Below are positions 34,554 through 42,891 of a DNA stretch of 64,000 nt, in pieces (the stretch's first letter is position 1; each line of letters starts with the position of its first letter). The position numbers were made by a program, and so were the translations under genes. The notes below the pieces were generated by a model, which was not told where the DNA came from, made no database searches, and saw only the letters and a list, made by a program, of their open reading frames with translations. Origin of the DNA: Halorussus salinus (GTDB taxonomy: Archaea; Halobacteriota; Halobacteria; Halobacteriales; Haladaptataceae); the NCBI RefSeq assembly GCF_004765815.2, contig NZ_ML974127.1, forward strand, positions 1-64,000, written 5' to 3'.

Positions 34554-35195
34554 ATGGCAACCGAAGCCACGTTCGAGGTGGATTCGGACCAGTTCCCGCT
34601 CGGAACCGTCTTCGAGAATCATCCGGACGTGACCGTCCAGTTGGAACGACTGGTGCCCGCCGAGGACGCGATCATCCCCTACGTCTGGGTCCGCGGCGTC
34701 GACGGCGACGGTCTCGACGCGGCGTTCGAGTCCCATCCGGGGGTTCGACGCGCCCGACTCGTCGACAGCGTGGACGACGACTCCCTCCTGAAAGTCGAGT
34801 GGGACCCCGACTCCGAGGGGTTCCTCCGGACGCTCGCGGAGACCGATCTGCTCCTGCTCAGCGCCACGGGGAACGAAACGAACTGGACGTTCGAGATTCG
34901 CGGCGACGACCACGGGGACGTGGCCGCCTTCGAGGAGACCTGCCGAAGCCGAGGCATCGACCTGCGGTTAACCGCGGTCCACGCGCTGACGCCGATGGAC
35001 GGCGACGGCGACTACGGGCTGACCGACGCCCAGCGCGAGGCGTTGGAACTCGCCTACGAGCGGGGCTACTTCGACTCGCCCCGGCAGGTGACGCTGGCCG
35101 AAATCGCCGCGGAACTCAACATCTCCCAACAGGCGCTCGCCGCCCGAATCCGACGCGGGACCCGGAGTCTCCTCGGTGAAACGATCACGAAGTAG
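34554..35195 (+). CDS. Bacterio-opsin-activator-type HTH regulator
   Basis: 213 residues. Residues 1-150 form an alpha/beta sensory region typical of haloarchaeal Bat proteins (FEVDSDQFPLGTVF). Residues 158-208 are the HTH_10 DNA-binding domain (LTDAQREALELAYERGYFDS, then VTLAEIAAELNISQQAL). It is monocistronic. The ligand and target genes are unknown, and it precedes a HalOD1 protein. Confidence 0.9.
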   Translation: MATEATFEVDSDQFPLGTVFENHPDVTVQLERLVPAEDAIIPYVWVRGVDGDGLDAAFESHPGVRRARLVDSVDDDSLLKVEWDPDSEGFLRTLAETDLLLLSATGNETNWTFEIRGDDHGDVAAFEETCRSRGIDLRLTAVHALTPMDGDGDYGLTDAQREALELAYERGYFDSPRQVTLAEIAAELNISQQALAARIRRGTRSLLGETITK

Positions 35196-35275
35196 CCGAC
35201 CTACTTAAAAAACCGTTGTATAATCAAACGTCAGGATGAATCTCGCGCCCTGCGTACTACCGGGAGTACCCGATT

Positions 35276-35623
35276 ATGCGTGGCAACGACGACGGCGTTC
35301 GGCAGGACGGGCGAGACGACGAGCATTCGACTCACTCTGCGGGGTTGGCGGAAGACTCTCCCCATCGAGTTTCGTACGACACTCCCGCCAAGCGCCCGAG
35401 TCAGGCGGTCGTGGAGGCCGTCTCGGAAGTAACGGACACCAACCTCACCGACATCGGCCCGCTGTACTCGGCCATCGACCCGGAGGCGCTCGACAAACTG
35501 TTCCGACGCGACGACGGCCGAGGAGCGCCGACCGGCCGAGTCACCTTCGCGCTCGACGGCCACGAGGTGACGGTCCGGAGCGGGGGTGTCGTGGAGGTCC
35601 GCGCCGACGGCGACGACGAGTGA
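35276..35623 (+). CDS. HalOD1 output-domain protein
   Basis: 115 residues. After an acidic N-terminus, residues 45-112 match the HalOD1 domain: PSQAVVEAVSEVTDTNLTDIG, then LYSAIDPEALDKLF and VTFALDGHEVTVRSGGVVEV. The domain is found only in Halobacteria, often in signalling proteins, and its action is unknown. Confidence 0.85.
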   Translation: MRGNDDGVRQDGRDDEHSTHSAGLAEDSPHRVSYDTPAKRPSQAVVEAVSEVTDTNLTDIGPLYSAIDPEALDKLFRRDDGRGAPTGRVTFALDGHEVTVRSGGVVEVRADGDDE

Positions 35624-35727
35624 CGAGCGGCGACGGACGGTGAGGACCGACGGCGAATCCCGGTAGCGACCCCCGCTGTCGGCTGGCAATCACAATGCTG
35701 TTAAACCACCCTTCCGTAGCCCCACGC

Positions 35728-36303
35728 ATGGTAGACGCACTGGGTCTGGGACTCGGGCTAACGCTCGTCCTCATCGTGGTGGCTCTCCACTACTCCGAGG
35801 GCACCGAGTGGCGAACCCCCGACGACATCTCTCAAGAGGTACTCGAACGCCGGGCCGAGACCGTGCCGGAGACCGACTTCCCCGAGCCGATGAACCGCTC
35901 CATCGGCGGCGGTGGCGGCGCGGTCGCGGTCGGCGGCGGTGCCGAAGGTGAACTCGAAGGCGAGGACGACGAGGAGGCGGGCTTCGACCCGGCGGCCATC
36001 TCCGACGACGAAGTCGAGTACTTCGACGTGGAGTACGTCAACGAGGGCGAGACCGTCGAAGTGGCCAACAACGAGACGCTCCTCGAAGCGGGCGAAGACG
36101 AGGGCTGGGACCTGCCCTACGCGTGTCGGCAGGGTCAGTGTCTCTCGTGCGGTGGCAAGGTACAGGACGGTGACGCACACGATTACGTCCGCCACAGCAA
36201 CAACGAGACGCTCGGCGAGGACGAGGTCGAGAAGGGGTACGTTCTGACGTGTACCGCCTACCCGACCGACGACCTCGCGCTCGAAACGAACGAGACGCCC
36301 TGA
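35728..36303 (+). CDS. Membrane-anchored plant-type 2Fe-2S ferredoxin
   Basis: About 191 residues from MVDALGLGLGLTLVLIVVALHY, an N-terminal membrane anchor. A TGTTAAA box (about 35698-35704) lies 27 bases before this ATG, supporting it over the ATG 11 codons upstream. A Gly-rich linker and acidic segment lead to the ferredoxin domain, residues 105-190. It has cluster ligands CRQGQCLSCGG plus the distal Cys in YVLTCTAYP. Soluble haloarchaeal ferredoxins lack such an anchor, so this one probably serves a membrane electron carrier. Confidence 0.88.
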   Translation: MVDALGLGLGLTLVLIVVALHYSEGTEWRTPDDISQEVLERRAETVPETDFPEPMNRSIGGGGGAVAVGGGAEGELEGEDDEEAGFDPAAISDDEVEYFDVEYVNEGETVEVANNETLLEAGEDEGWDLPYACRQGQCLSCGGKVQDGDAHDYVRHSNNETLGEDEVEKGYVLTCTAYPTDDLALETNETP

Positions 36304-36418
36304 GACGCCGGTCGCAGTGTACTCGCGTTCCGAACGGGAGCCGCGATCTCTTTTCCGGACGACGGCGTACAATTTCAACCCGAAGCATTAAAATCCTAAG
36401 GGGTATTGAGGTTGGACC

Positions 36419-37882
36419 GTGGCATCGGAATCCGACGACATCACCGAGGGTGGACTGGTCCGTCCCCTCTTCCATCTGGCGTGGCCCATCGTGGTCACGC
36501 AGTTGTTACAGGTCGCCTACAACGTGGGCGACGCCTTCTGGTTGGGGCGCTACTCCGCGAACGCGGTCGGCGCGGTGAGCCTCGCGTTTCCCATCATCTT
36601 CTTCTTCATCGCGTTCGGCGGCGGGTTCAACGTCGCGGGAAGCACGCTGGTCGCCCAGTACATGGGTGCCGACAGCGACGGGTCGGCCGGAAAGGTCGCG
36701 GGCCAGACCCTCGGATTCGTCGTCCTCGTCGGGACGGTGCTGAGCGTCGTGGGTCACTTCGGCTCCGGACCGATGCTGTCGCTGTTCCCGAGCGACGCCG
36801 CCACCGCCGACGAGGTGGTTCCGCTGGCGGCCGACTACATGGAGATATTCTTCCTCGGACTCCCGTTCATGTTCGGCTTTCTGGCGTTCTCTGCGCTCCT
36901 GCGGGGGTACGGCGACACCCGGACGCCGATGCGCGTCATGGCGCTGACGGTGGTCCTGAACATCGTGTTGGACCCACTGCTGGTCTTCGGGGTCGGCCCG
37001 ATTCCGGCGCTCGGCATCGAGACCGCCCTCGTCCCCGAGTTGGGCATCGAGGGTGCGGCAATCGCGACGCTCGTCGCCCGCGCGGTCGGCGGTATCGTCG
37101 GCGTCTACGTGCTGTTCTTCACGACCACCGGACCGGATGTCCACCTCGGCCACCTCGCGCCGGACCTCGGCTACGTCGAGGACATCGTACGCATCGGGAT
37201 TCCGTCGGCGCTCGAACAGTCTGCTGGCGCGCTCGCGATGGTGATGCTGACGGTGATGATAGTCACCTTCGAACCGTCGGTCATCGCGGCCTACGGCCTC
37301 GGGAACCGACTCATCTCGCTGGTCTTCCTCCCGGCGGTCGGTCTCGGCAAGGCGACCAACACCGTGGTCGGCCAGAACCTCGGCGCTGGCAACGCCGACC
37401 GGGCCGAGAAGGCCGTCAAACTCGCGGCGAACGTCGGCGCTGGCGTGATGTTCGCGCTGGCGGTCGTCGCCGCGGCGGTGCCCGAACCGATCGTCGAGGT
37501 CTTCATGGCGACCGGCACCGCCGAGGCCGCCAAGACGGTCGAACACGCCTCGGAGTACCTCCGGATTCGGACGGTCGAGTTCGCCTTCATCGGCGTCTTT
37601 CAGGTGCTGGTCGGGGCGTATCGGGGCGCTGGCAACACCAAGACCGCGATGGCCTTCTCGCTGGTCACGCTGTGGCTCATCCGCGTGCCAGCCGTGTACC
37701 TCCTCGCGTTCGAGACGACACTCGGCGCGACCGGCATCTGGGTCGGCGTCGCGCTCGGCCACATCGTCGGCGCTATCGGCGCGGCGGCGTGGTTCACCCG
37801 CGGGACGTGGAAAGAGGCGGTCATCGACAGCGAACTGACGGAGACTACGACCGACGCGGACGCTCCCGTCACCGAGGACTGA
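36419..37882 (+). CDS. MATE-family efflux transporter
   Basis: 487 residues with 12 transmembrane segments, starting at GTG (36419). A CATTAAAAT box lies about 29 bases before it. LAWPIVVTQLLQVAYNVGD and the two-fold repeat (FGLGNRLIS-like GLGNRLIS, then GAGNADRA) identify the DinF-related MATE group. It exports cations or drugs by Na+ or H+ exchange. It is a clear paralogue of the gene at 60086-61627; the first 60 residues align almost without gaps. Confidence 0.93.
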   Translation: MASESDDITEGGLVRPLFHLAWPIVVTQLLQVAYNVGDAFWLGRYSANAVGAVSLAFPIIFFFIAFGGGFNVAGSTLVAQYMGADSDGSAGKVAGQTLGFVVLVGTVLSVVGHFGSGPMLSLFPSDAATADEVVPLAADYMEIFFLGLPFMFGFLAFSALLRGYGDTRTPMRVMALTVVLNIVLDPLLVFGVGPIPALGIETALVPELGIEGAAIATLVARAVGGIVGVYVLFFTTTGPDVHLGHLAPDLGYVEDIVRIGIPSALEQSAGALAMVMLTVMIVTFEPSVIAAYGLGNRLISLVFLPAVGLGKATNTVVGQNLGAGNADRAEKAVKLAANVGAGVMFALAVVAAAVPEPIVEVFMATGTAEAAKTVEHASEYLRIRTVEFAFIGVFQVLVGAYRGAGNTKTAMAFSLVTLWLIRVPAVYLLAFETTLGATGIWVGVALGHIVGAIGAAAWFTRGTWKEAVIDSELTETTTDADAPVTED

Positions 37883-37931
37883 TTGCGTCTATCACAACCG
37901 TTAAGCCGCCGAGCCAAGTACGACCGTGTGA

Positions 37932-38004
37932 GGGCGGCTAGTTCAGCGGACAGAACGCTTGGTTCCGGACCAAGAGGTCATGGGTTCAAATCCCATGCCG
38001 CCCG
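37932..38004 (+). tRNA. tRNA-Arg (anticodon CCG)
   Basis: 73 nt without an intron. The acceptor stem GGGCGGC pairs with GCCGCCC (37997-38003), with discriminator G at 38004. The anticodon arm is CTTGG-TTCCGGA-CCAAG, giving CCG at positions 34-36. The T arm is CATGGG-TTCAAAT-CCCATG. CCA is not encoded. The last 13 bases recur at 39450-39462. Confidence 0.95.
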
Positions 38005-38082
38005 CGTGAACACTTTCTCAGCTAATTTCTCGCCCTTCGGGACTTAATACGTCATATTTCTTGTTCGGATGGTCTTCCTCTT

Positions 38083-38099
38083 CGTTCGATAATCGAACG
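38083..38099. other. 17-bp palindrome between tRNA-Arg and the HEPN gene
   Basis: CGTTCGA (38083-38089) and TCGAACG (38093-38099) surround TAA. It lies in the 146-bp gap 38005-38150 and could be a terminator or a recombinase or regulator site. Nothing else is seen in the gap. Confidence 0.4.
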
Positions 38100-38150
38100 G
38101 ACTCCCCTATTGGGACTTGACAGATAGTTGGATTCGACCCATCTTCTCGG

Positions 38151-38632
38151 TCACTGACAGAGACAGTCTTGCGTCCGCGTCAACGCGACCACTTCCTCGT
38201 GAAGCGTCTCGGCGAGCGAGAAGACCGTTTCGGCGCGATACTCCCCACCGATGCCCGTTCGATAGTACGATTCCGACCGATCTCGATCCAGAGCTTTTCG
38301 AGTCGGTCGGCGATATCCTGCGAGAACAACCCAGCACGGACGCCCTCGTCGTAGACCTCGGTGTGTCGCTGACCGGCAACGTCGTACCCCTTCTCCTCGA
38401 CGTAGAACTGTATCGACCGCTCGATGGCGACGAACGACGCTTCGATGATTACCGTAAAGTGGCCGTTTCGGTCGAGGAGAAAGCCCGCGGCGTCGAGGAG
38501 CCGACACGCTTTCCGCAACTGGAGGACCGACGACTCGGAGACGTACTCCAAGCCGACCTCCGGATTTTCGGGCCTGCGCTGGAAGGCGTCCTCCGTATCG
38601 CCGAGTGCCTCCTCCAGTTCGTTCGAGGTCAT
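38151..38632 (-). pseudogene. HEPN-domain toxin of an HEPN/MNT pair, frameshifted near its C-terminus
   Basis: From ATG 38632 the frame encodes a HEPN-type helical protein (LRKACRLLDAAGFLLDRNG, TVIIEASFVAIERSIQFYVE, QRHTEVYDEGVRAGLF) up to KLWIEIGRNRT near 38260. It then runs into 25 residues of basic, unrelated sequence to a stop at 38180. In the adjacent frame the protein continues convincingly as YYRTGIGGEYRAETVFSLAETLHEEVVAL to a stop at 38151. Adding one base near AATCGTAC/TATCGA restores a single protein of about 160 residues. It overlaps the MNT gene start-to-stop (TCAT at 38629-38632). Cause: inactivating mutation, sequencing error or recoding. Confidence 0.75.
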
Positions 38633-39288
38633 TCGCCCTCTCCTCCGAACACGTCGCGCTTCATTCGGTCGAACGTCTCGGTCTCGTACAAGACAATCCC
38701 TTCTTTGAGAATCGGTTGGAGGTTTTTACCCCGATTTCGGGCACTCTCGACGGATTCGACGAACACCTCGAACTCGTATCGCTGGCCGTCGATGGGTTCC
38801 GCTTCGAGGTCGCGCTTCACGTCCGAGATGGTCCGGCGCGCGGTCACCAGCTCGTCGTCGTTCTCGACTAGCACGAACGCGTCGATATCGCTCACGCGGT
38901 CGGCCTCGCCACGCGCCACACTCCCGAAGCAGACGACCCCTGCGACCGACGCCACTTCGTCGGCGACTTGCTCCACGAACGCGCGAAGCGGTTCTCGGAA
39001 CTCCGCCTGCGGAATCTCCAAGAACGGGTCGTCGGCCTCGCGGAGTCGCGCCTCCTCGATTCGGTAGAGGGTCTTTCGGCCGCTATCTCGCCGGACGACT
39101 AGTCCGAGCGTTTCGAGTAGAGAGAGTGCCTTCGAGACGCTCGGTCCGCCGAATCCGGTGAGTTCCTGTAGCTCGCTGTTTGTGAACTCGTCGGTCGGAT
39201 TCTGCGCCGCTATTTCGAGGATGTCGTCCATCGCCTCGTACCTGAAAATCTGGTCGTCGGGGAGGGGAAGTCGTATCTCGATGTGCAT
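38629..39288 (-). CDS. MNT-type nucleotidyltransferase with winged helix (antitoxin of HEPN/MNT)
   Basis: 219 residues. An N-terminal winged helix (FTNSELQELTGFGGPSVSKALSLLE) is followed by a minimal nucleotidyltransferase domain with GSVARGEADRVSDIDAFVLVE (about 117-137), the GSx10DxD motif. A third acidic residue is in EFEVFVES. MntA antitoxins inactivate HEPN RNases by adding AMP to a Tyr, and here the HEPN gene follows directly. A TAAACAAT box lies about 27 bases upstream on the minus strand. The winged helix could add DNA-binding autoregulation. Confidence 0.88.
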   Translation of the reverse strand: MHIEIRLPLPDDQIFRYEAMDDILEIAAQNPTDEFTNSELQELTGFGGPSVSKALSLLETLGLVVRRDSGRKTLYRIEEARLREADDPFLEIPQAEFREPLRAFVEQVADEVASVAGVVCFGSVARGEADRVSDIDAFVLVENDDELVTARRTISDVKRDLEAEPIDGQRYEFEVFVESVESARNRGKNLQPILKEGIVLYETETFDRMKRDVFGGEGE

Positions 39289-39449
39289 CTCTGTTATATA
39301 TGGCGTAATTGTTTATGCCTCATGTAAAGGTTTGTTATCTCTATTGAACGAGATGCTACCCAGTAGACCGTCAGAGCCTCGATGTAAATATGGAGGTAGA
39401 GCCTCTATACTGCCAGAAAGGAACTTAGCGTTCCCGGTCCGAACGAACG

Positions 39450-39462
39450 CCCATGCCGCCCG
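39450..39462. repeat. Copy of the tRNA-Arg 3' end (attR-like)
   Basis: CCCATGCCGCCCG, identical to 37992-38004, in the same orientation and 1458 bp away. It marks the right border of the HEPN/MNT element. Confidence 0.65.
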
Positions 39463-39524
39463 TGATTCTACGGCGACCTGTCGAGGCGATAGTTCTTACT
39501 CGTCGGCCCGAGATAGGCCGACAG

Positions 39525-40559
39525 ATGACCACGACAGTTCGACTCCGCCACGTACTCGACAAGTGTGAGACCGAGTGGGCACCCGACCCGCGCTCGACAG
39601 TCTTCGACCTAACTCCTGACGTGAACGGCGAGTACGTGTCGCTCTCGGGGACCGTGATGACGGTCGAGCAGTTGGCACGTGCGACGATGGCGGTCGAAGC
39701 CGTCGTCGGGGTCGCAGTAGACTCGAACGACGTGACGGTTCTCGCCGACGAGCAAGAGCCCCGGAGCGTCACCGAACCGGTCGTCTCGGTCCGCGGGGAA
39801 CCGGACGAGGAGGCCGAACGAGTGACGCAGGTACGCTACGGCTCGAATCTCGTCGCCTACGACGCCGACGGTGCGTGGCGACGAGTCCGGACTCCCGACG
39901 GTTACGTCGCGTGGGTCGAGCGCGCTGCGCTCTGTAAACCCGCGGATATCGACGCCAACGCGGTGGTATCCGCGGCGGTCGTCCGCGACGAAGACGACGG
40001 CGGTGACGTTCCCGAAGCGTTGTACGCCGGGACCGAGTGCGAGGTGCCGGAGTTCGCTCGTTCGGACGCCGCTGACGCCAGCGAGTCTGACCCCCACGGA
40101 CGCGTCCGCGTCCGGTTCCGGACCGGCGAGGAGACCACGCTGCCCGCCGAAGCGGTCGCTCCGATTCCCGACGAACCGACCCGCGAGGGCGTGGTCGCCG
40201 CCGCGCGAAGCTACCTCGGCACCGAGTACGTCTGGGGTGGAACGACCGTCGAGGGTATCGACTGCTCGGGGCTGACGTGGATGGCCTACCACCGAAACGG
40301 TATCGCGCTCCCCCGCGACGCCGACCTCCAGCGGCGAATCGGCGACGAGGTCGCCAGCGAAGATGTTGTGCCCGACGACCTCGAACCGGGGGACTTGCTC
40401 TTCTTCCCCGGTCACGTCGCGCTGAGTCTCGGCGGGGCCGAGTTCGTCCACGCCTACGGCGACGCGAACGAGGTAATCGTGGACAGCCTCGACCCGGACG
40501 CCGAGAACTACAACGCGCGACTGGACGAGGAGTTCGAGTTGGCGACCCGACTAATCTGA
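39525..40559 (+). CDS. SH3b-NlpC/P60 endopeptidase (YkfC-like)
   Basis: 344 residues from MTTTVRLRHVLD; upstream codons in the same frame look non-coding. Two SH3b-like beta domains (about 30-105 and 110-215; VTQVRYGSNLVAYDADG) precede an NlpC/P60 domain. Its Cys is in GIDCSGLTWMAY (about 247), and the His residues are in FFPGHVALSLGG and FVHAYG. WGG before the Cys is typical. Bacillus YkfC has the same SH3b-SH3b-NlpC order and cleaves the gamma-D-Glu-diamino-acid bond of murein peptides. No signal peptide is seen, so it should act in the cytoplasm. The DUF1611 and epimerase genes follow. Confidence 0.88.
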   Translation: MTTTVRLRHVLDKCETEWAPDPRSTVFDLTPDVNGEYVSLSGTVMTVEQLARATMAVEAVVGVAVDSNDVTVLADEQEPRSVTEPVVSVRGEPDEEAERVTQVRYGSNLVAYDADGAWRRVRTPDGYVAWVERAALCKPADIDANAVVSAAVVRDEDDGGDVPEALYAGTECEVPEFARSDAADASESDPHGRVRVRFRTGEETTLPAEAVAPIPDEPTREGVVAAARSYLGTEYVWGGTTVEGIDCSGLTWMAYHRNGIALPRDADLQRRIGDEVASEDVVPDDLEPGDLLFFPGHVALSLGGAEFVHAYGDANEVIVDSLDPDAENYNARLDEEFELATRLI

Positions 40560-40667
40560 GAATCCGGCACGAACTCGCTGAAAACTATCCGAGGGAGCGC
40601 CCGCGGAACCGTCGACCCTTCCATGCGTGGGGGTCCAATTTTACCGTTCCGTCCGTCAGAGTGACGC

Positions 40668-41711
40668 ATGGATTTACGGAGTGCGTTCGACCCGCCGGTC
40701 CCGACCGTCGTCCTCGCGGAGGGCGAGTTCGGCCGACCGGGCGGGAAGACTGCCAACGGCGTCGTCAGTCACAGCGAACTCTTCGCGGCGCGGGCGGTCG
40801 TGGACTCGACCCGCGCGGGCCAGACGGTAGACGAGGTCCTCGACCATCCCGGCGACTCGGACGTGCCAATCGTCTCGTCGGTCGAGGAGGCCCTGACGGT
40901 CGCCCCCGAGGCCGAGGCGCTGGTCGTCGGCGTCGCGCCCGCGGGCGGCGAGTTGCCCGACGAGTGGAAGGCCGACATCCGGGACGCGATTCGGGCGGGA
41001 TGCGACGTGGTGTCGGGTCTGCACGTCTTCCTCGGCGAGTCGCCCGAGTGGCGCGAGTTGGCCGACGACGCTGGCGTCCGCCTGTTCGACGTACGCAAAC
41101 CGCCCGGAGAAGACCAGTTACGCGTCGGCGACGGCCGCGTAGACGACGTGGACGCGACGGTGGTCCTCACGCTCGGCACGGACTGTGCGGTCGGCAAGCG
41201 TACGACCACCTTCGAGTTGTATCAGGCCGCGAAAGAGGCCGGACTCGACGCTGGCTGGGTCGCCACCGGCCAGACCGGCACGATGGTCGGCGCGCATCGG
41301 GGCGTCGTCATCGACCGCGTGCCCGCGGATTTCACCGCGGGCGTCGTGGAGGAGTTGGTCTGTGGCGTCGCCGAGGACCACGACCTCGTCTTCGTGGAGG
41401 GGCAGGCCGCGCTCTCCCATCGGGCCTACTCCGGAGTCACGCTCTCGCTGTTGCACGGCGCGAACCCCGACGCCGTGGTGCTGGCCCACGACCCCGACCG
41501 CGAGCGACGAACCCACTTCGACCAGTTCCCGGTCGGTTCGCCGGACGCCGAAATCGACCTGATAGAGTCGCTGGCCGACACCGAGGTCGCCGCCGTCTCG
41601 ACGTGGGGCGACCCGGCCGACAGCGACCTCGGTCGCCCCGCGGCGAACGTCTACCACGAGGGCGGCCCGGCGCGACTGTTGGACGCCGTGCGGGAGGCGA
41701 CCGACTCGTGA
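40668..41711 (+). CDS. DUF1611 protein (DgcN-like)
   Basis: 347 residues. An N-terminal Rossmann-like part (VVLAEGEFGRPGGKTANG) leads into a P-loop-like domain (LTLGTDCAVGKRTTTFEL, about 165-182), with GQTGTMVGAHRGVVIDRVPADF and FVEGQAALSHRAYSG. This is the DUF1611 family. A bacterial member, DgcN, N-acetylates D-glutamate and works with the enolase-superfamily racemase DgcA. Here it overlaps the epimerase gene by 4 bases (GTGA at 41708-41711), which is the same pairing. The substrate in haloarchaea is inferred only. Confidence 0.88.
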   Translation: MDLRSAFDPPVPTVVLAEGEFGRPGGKTANGVVSHSELFAARAVVDSTRAGQTVDEVLDHPGDSDVPIVSSVEEALTVAPEAEALVVGVAPAGGELPDEWKADIRDAIRAGCDVVSGLHVFLGESPEWRELADDAGVRLFDVRKPPGEDQLRVGDGRVDDVDATVVLTLGTDCAVGKRTTTFELYQAAKEAGLDAGWVATGQTGTMVGAHRGVVIDRVPADFTAGVVEELVCGVAEDHDLVFVEGQAALSHRAYSGVTLSLLHGANPDAVVLAHDPDRERRTHFDQFPVGSPDAEIDLIESLADTEVAAVSTWGDPADSDLGRPAANVYHEGGPARLLDAVREATDS

Positions 41712-42832
41712 CCGACGACGCCGGAAGCGGCGACCTCGAAGGTGACGCCGGGTCCGAAATCCGGGTCGCCGAGGTCCGAGCCGACCCCCTGAATCTCGAA
41801 CTCGACGCACCCTTCGAAATCGCGCTCGGCACGCGTCACGAAGCCCGGAACCTCCTCGTGGAAGTCGAGACTGACGAGGGCGTCGTCGGCTACGGCGAGG
41901 GGTCGCCCCTGCCGCCCGTGACCGGCGAGACGCAGGGTGCCGCGGTAGCGATTGCGCGGGAGGCCGGAGACCTCCTCGAAGGTCGAAATCTCGCGGACTA
42001 CCGCGCGCTCTGTAGTGACCTCCGGGCGGCGTTCCCCGGCGCGAACTCGGCGCTGTTCGCGCTCGAAACCGCGGTGCTGGACGCCTACTGCCGGAGCCGA
42101 GGGCTGGCGCTCTCGGAGCTGTTCGGCGGCCCTCCTCGACCGGTCGAGACCGACCTGACGATTCCCATCGTCGGGGCCGACGAAGCCCGCCAGCGGGCGA
42201 GCGCGGCCGCGACTGCGGGTGACGGCGCGGGCTTCGCGCACCTCAAAATCAAGACCGGCGACGAGGTCGAGGCGGCGGTCGAGCGCGTGGTGGCCGCCCG
42301 CGAGGGCGCGCCCGACGCCGAACTCAAGGTGGACGCCAATCAGGGCTGGACGCCCGAGGAGACCCTTCGGTTCGTCCGGCGACTCGGGGAGCGCGGCGTC
42401 GAGTTGGGGCTCCTCGAACAGCCGGTCCACCGCGACGACCTCGCGGGGTTGGCGCGGGTCCGGGACCGTGCGCGAGTCCCGGTCGCGGCCGACGAGGCGG
42501 TCTTCTCGCCCGAGGACGCGCTCGCGGTCGTCCGGGCCGACGCCGCCGACGTGCTGAACGTGAAGTTAGGCAAGTCCGGCCCGATTGCGGCCGCGGAAAT
42601 CGCCGCCATCGCAGAAGCCGCGAATTTGGAGTTGATGGTCGGGTGCATGCTCGAAAGCGCGCTCGGCATTCACGCGAGCGCCCACGTCGTGGCGGGCCTC
42701 GGGTCGTTCGACTACGTGGACTTGGACGGTAATCGCCTGTTGGCCGAGGATGTAGTGGCGTCGGGCCCGGAGTCGGGTCCCGAAATCTCGATTACCGGGC
42801 CGGGTCACGGCGTCGTCCCGGAGCGGTCGTGA
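41708..42832 (+). CDS. Dipeptide epimerase, enolase superfamily (YkfB/DgcA-like)
   Basis: 374 residues from a GTG overlapping the previous stop. It has the enolase-superfamily capping domain and a barrel with catalytic residues: the KxK pair in AHLKIKTG (about 180), metal ligands in KVDANQGW, LEQPV and AADEAVF, and the second-face Lys in NVKLGKSGPI (about 285). Family members in this group include L-Ala-D/L-Glu epimerase and N-acetyl-D-Glu racemase. The neighbouring YkfC-like gene favours an Ala-Glu-type dipeptide; the DUF1611 partner favours the D-Glu route. Confidence 0.9.
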   Translation: MTDDAGSGDLEGDAGSEIRVAEVRADPLNLELDAPFEIALGTRHEARNLLVEVETDEGVVGYGEGSPLPPVTGETQGAAVAIAREAGDLLEGRNLADYRALCSDLRAAFPGANSALFALETAVLDAYCRSRGLALSELFGGPPRPVETDLTIPIVGADEARQRASAAATAGDGAGFAHLKIKTGDEVEAAVERVVAAREGAPDAELKVDANQGWTPEETLRFVRRLGERGVELGLLEQPVHRDDLAGLARVRDRARVPVAADEAVFSPEDALAVVRADAADVLNVKLGKSGPIAAAEIAAIAEAANLELMVGCMLESALGIHASAHVVAGLGSFDYVDLDGNRLLAEDVVASGPESGPEISITGPGHGVVPERS

Positions 42833-42891
42833 CGACGCCGCACTGCCGCGAGCGGAACACTCATTACCATCGTGCAATGTCATCATAACTC

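Larger units (their letters stand above)
37992..39462. mobile_element. Small putative integrated element bounded by a tRNA-end duplication
   Basis: CCCATGCCGCCCG occurs at the 3' end of tRNA-Arg (37992-38004) and again at 39450-39462. Between the copies lies AT-richer DNA holding only a HEPN/MNT pair. This is the layout left by a tyrosine integrase that uses a tRNA 3' end as attB. No integrase gene is present, so the element would be a decayed or mobilised island. The similarity extends weakly on both sides (AA before, G two bases after). Confidence 0.6.

Noticed and set aside
38107-38379. 90-codon minus-strand frame overlapping the HEPN gene
   Set aside because: It is a third frame of the same DNA without HEPN features; the other two frames explain the region.
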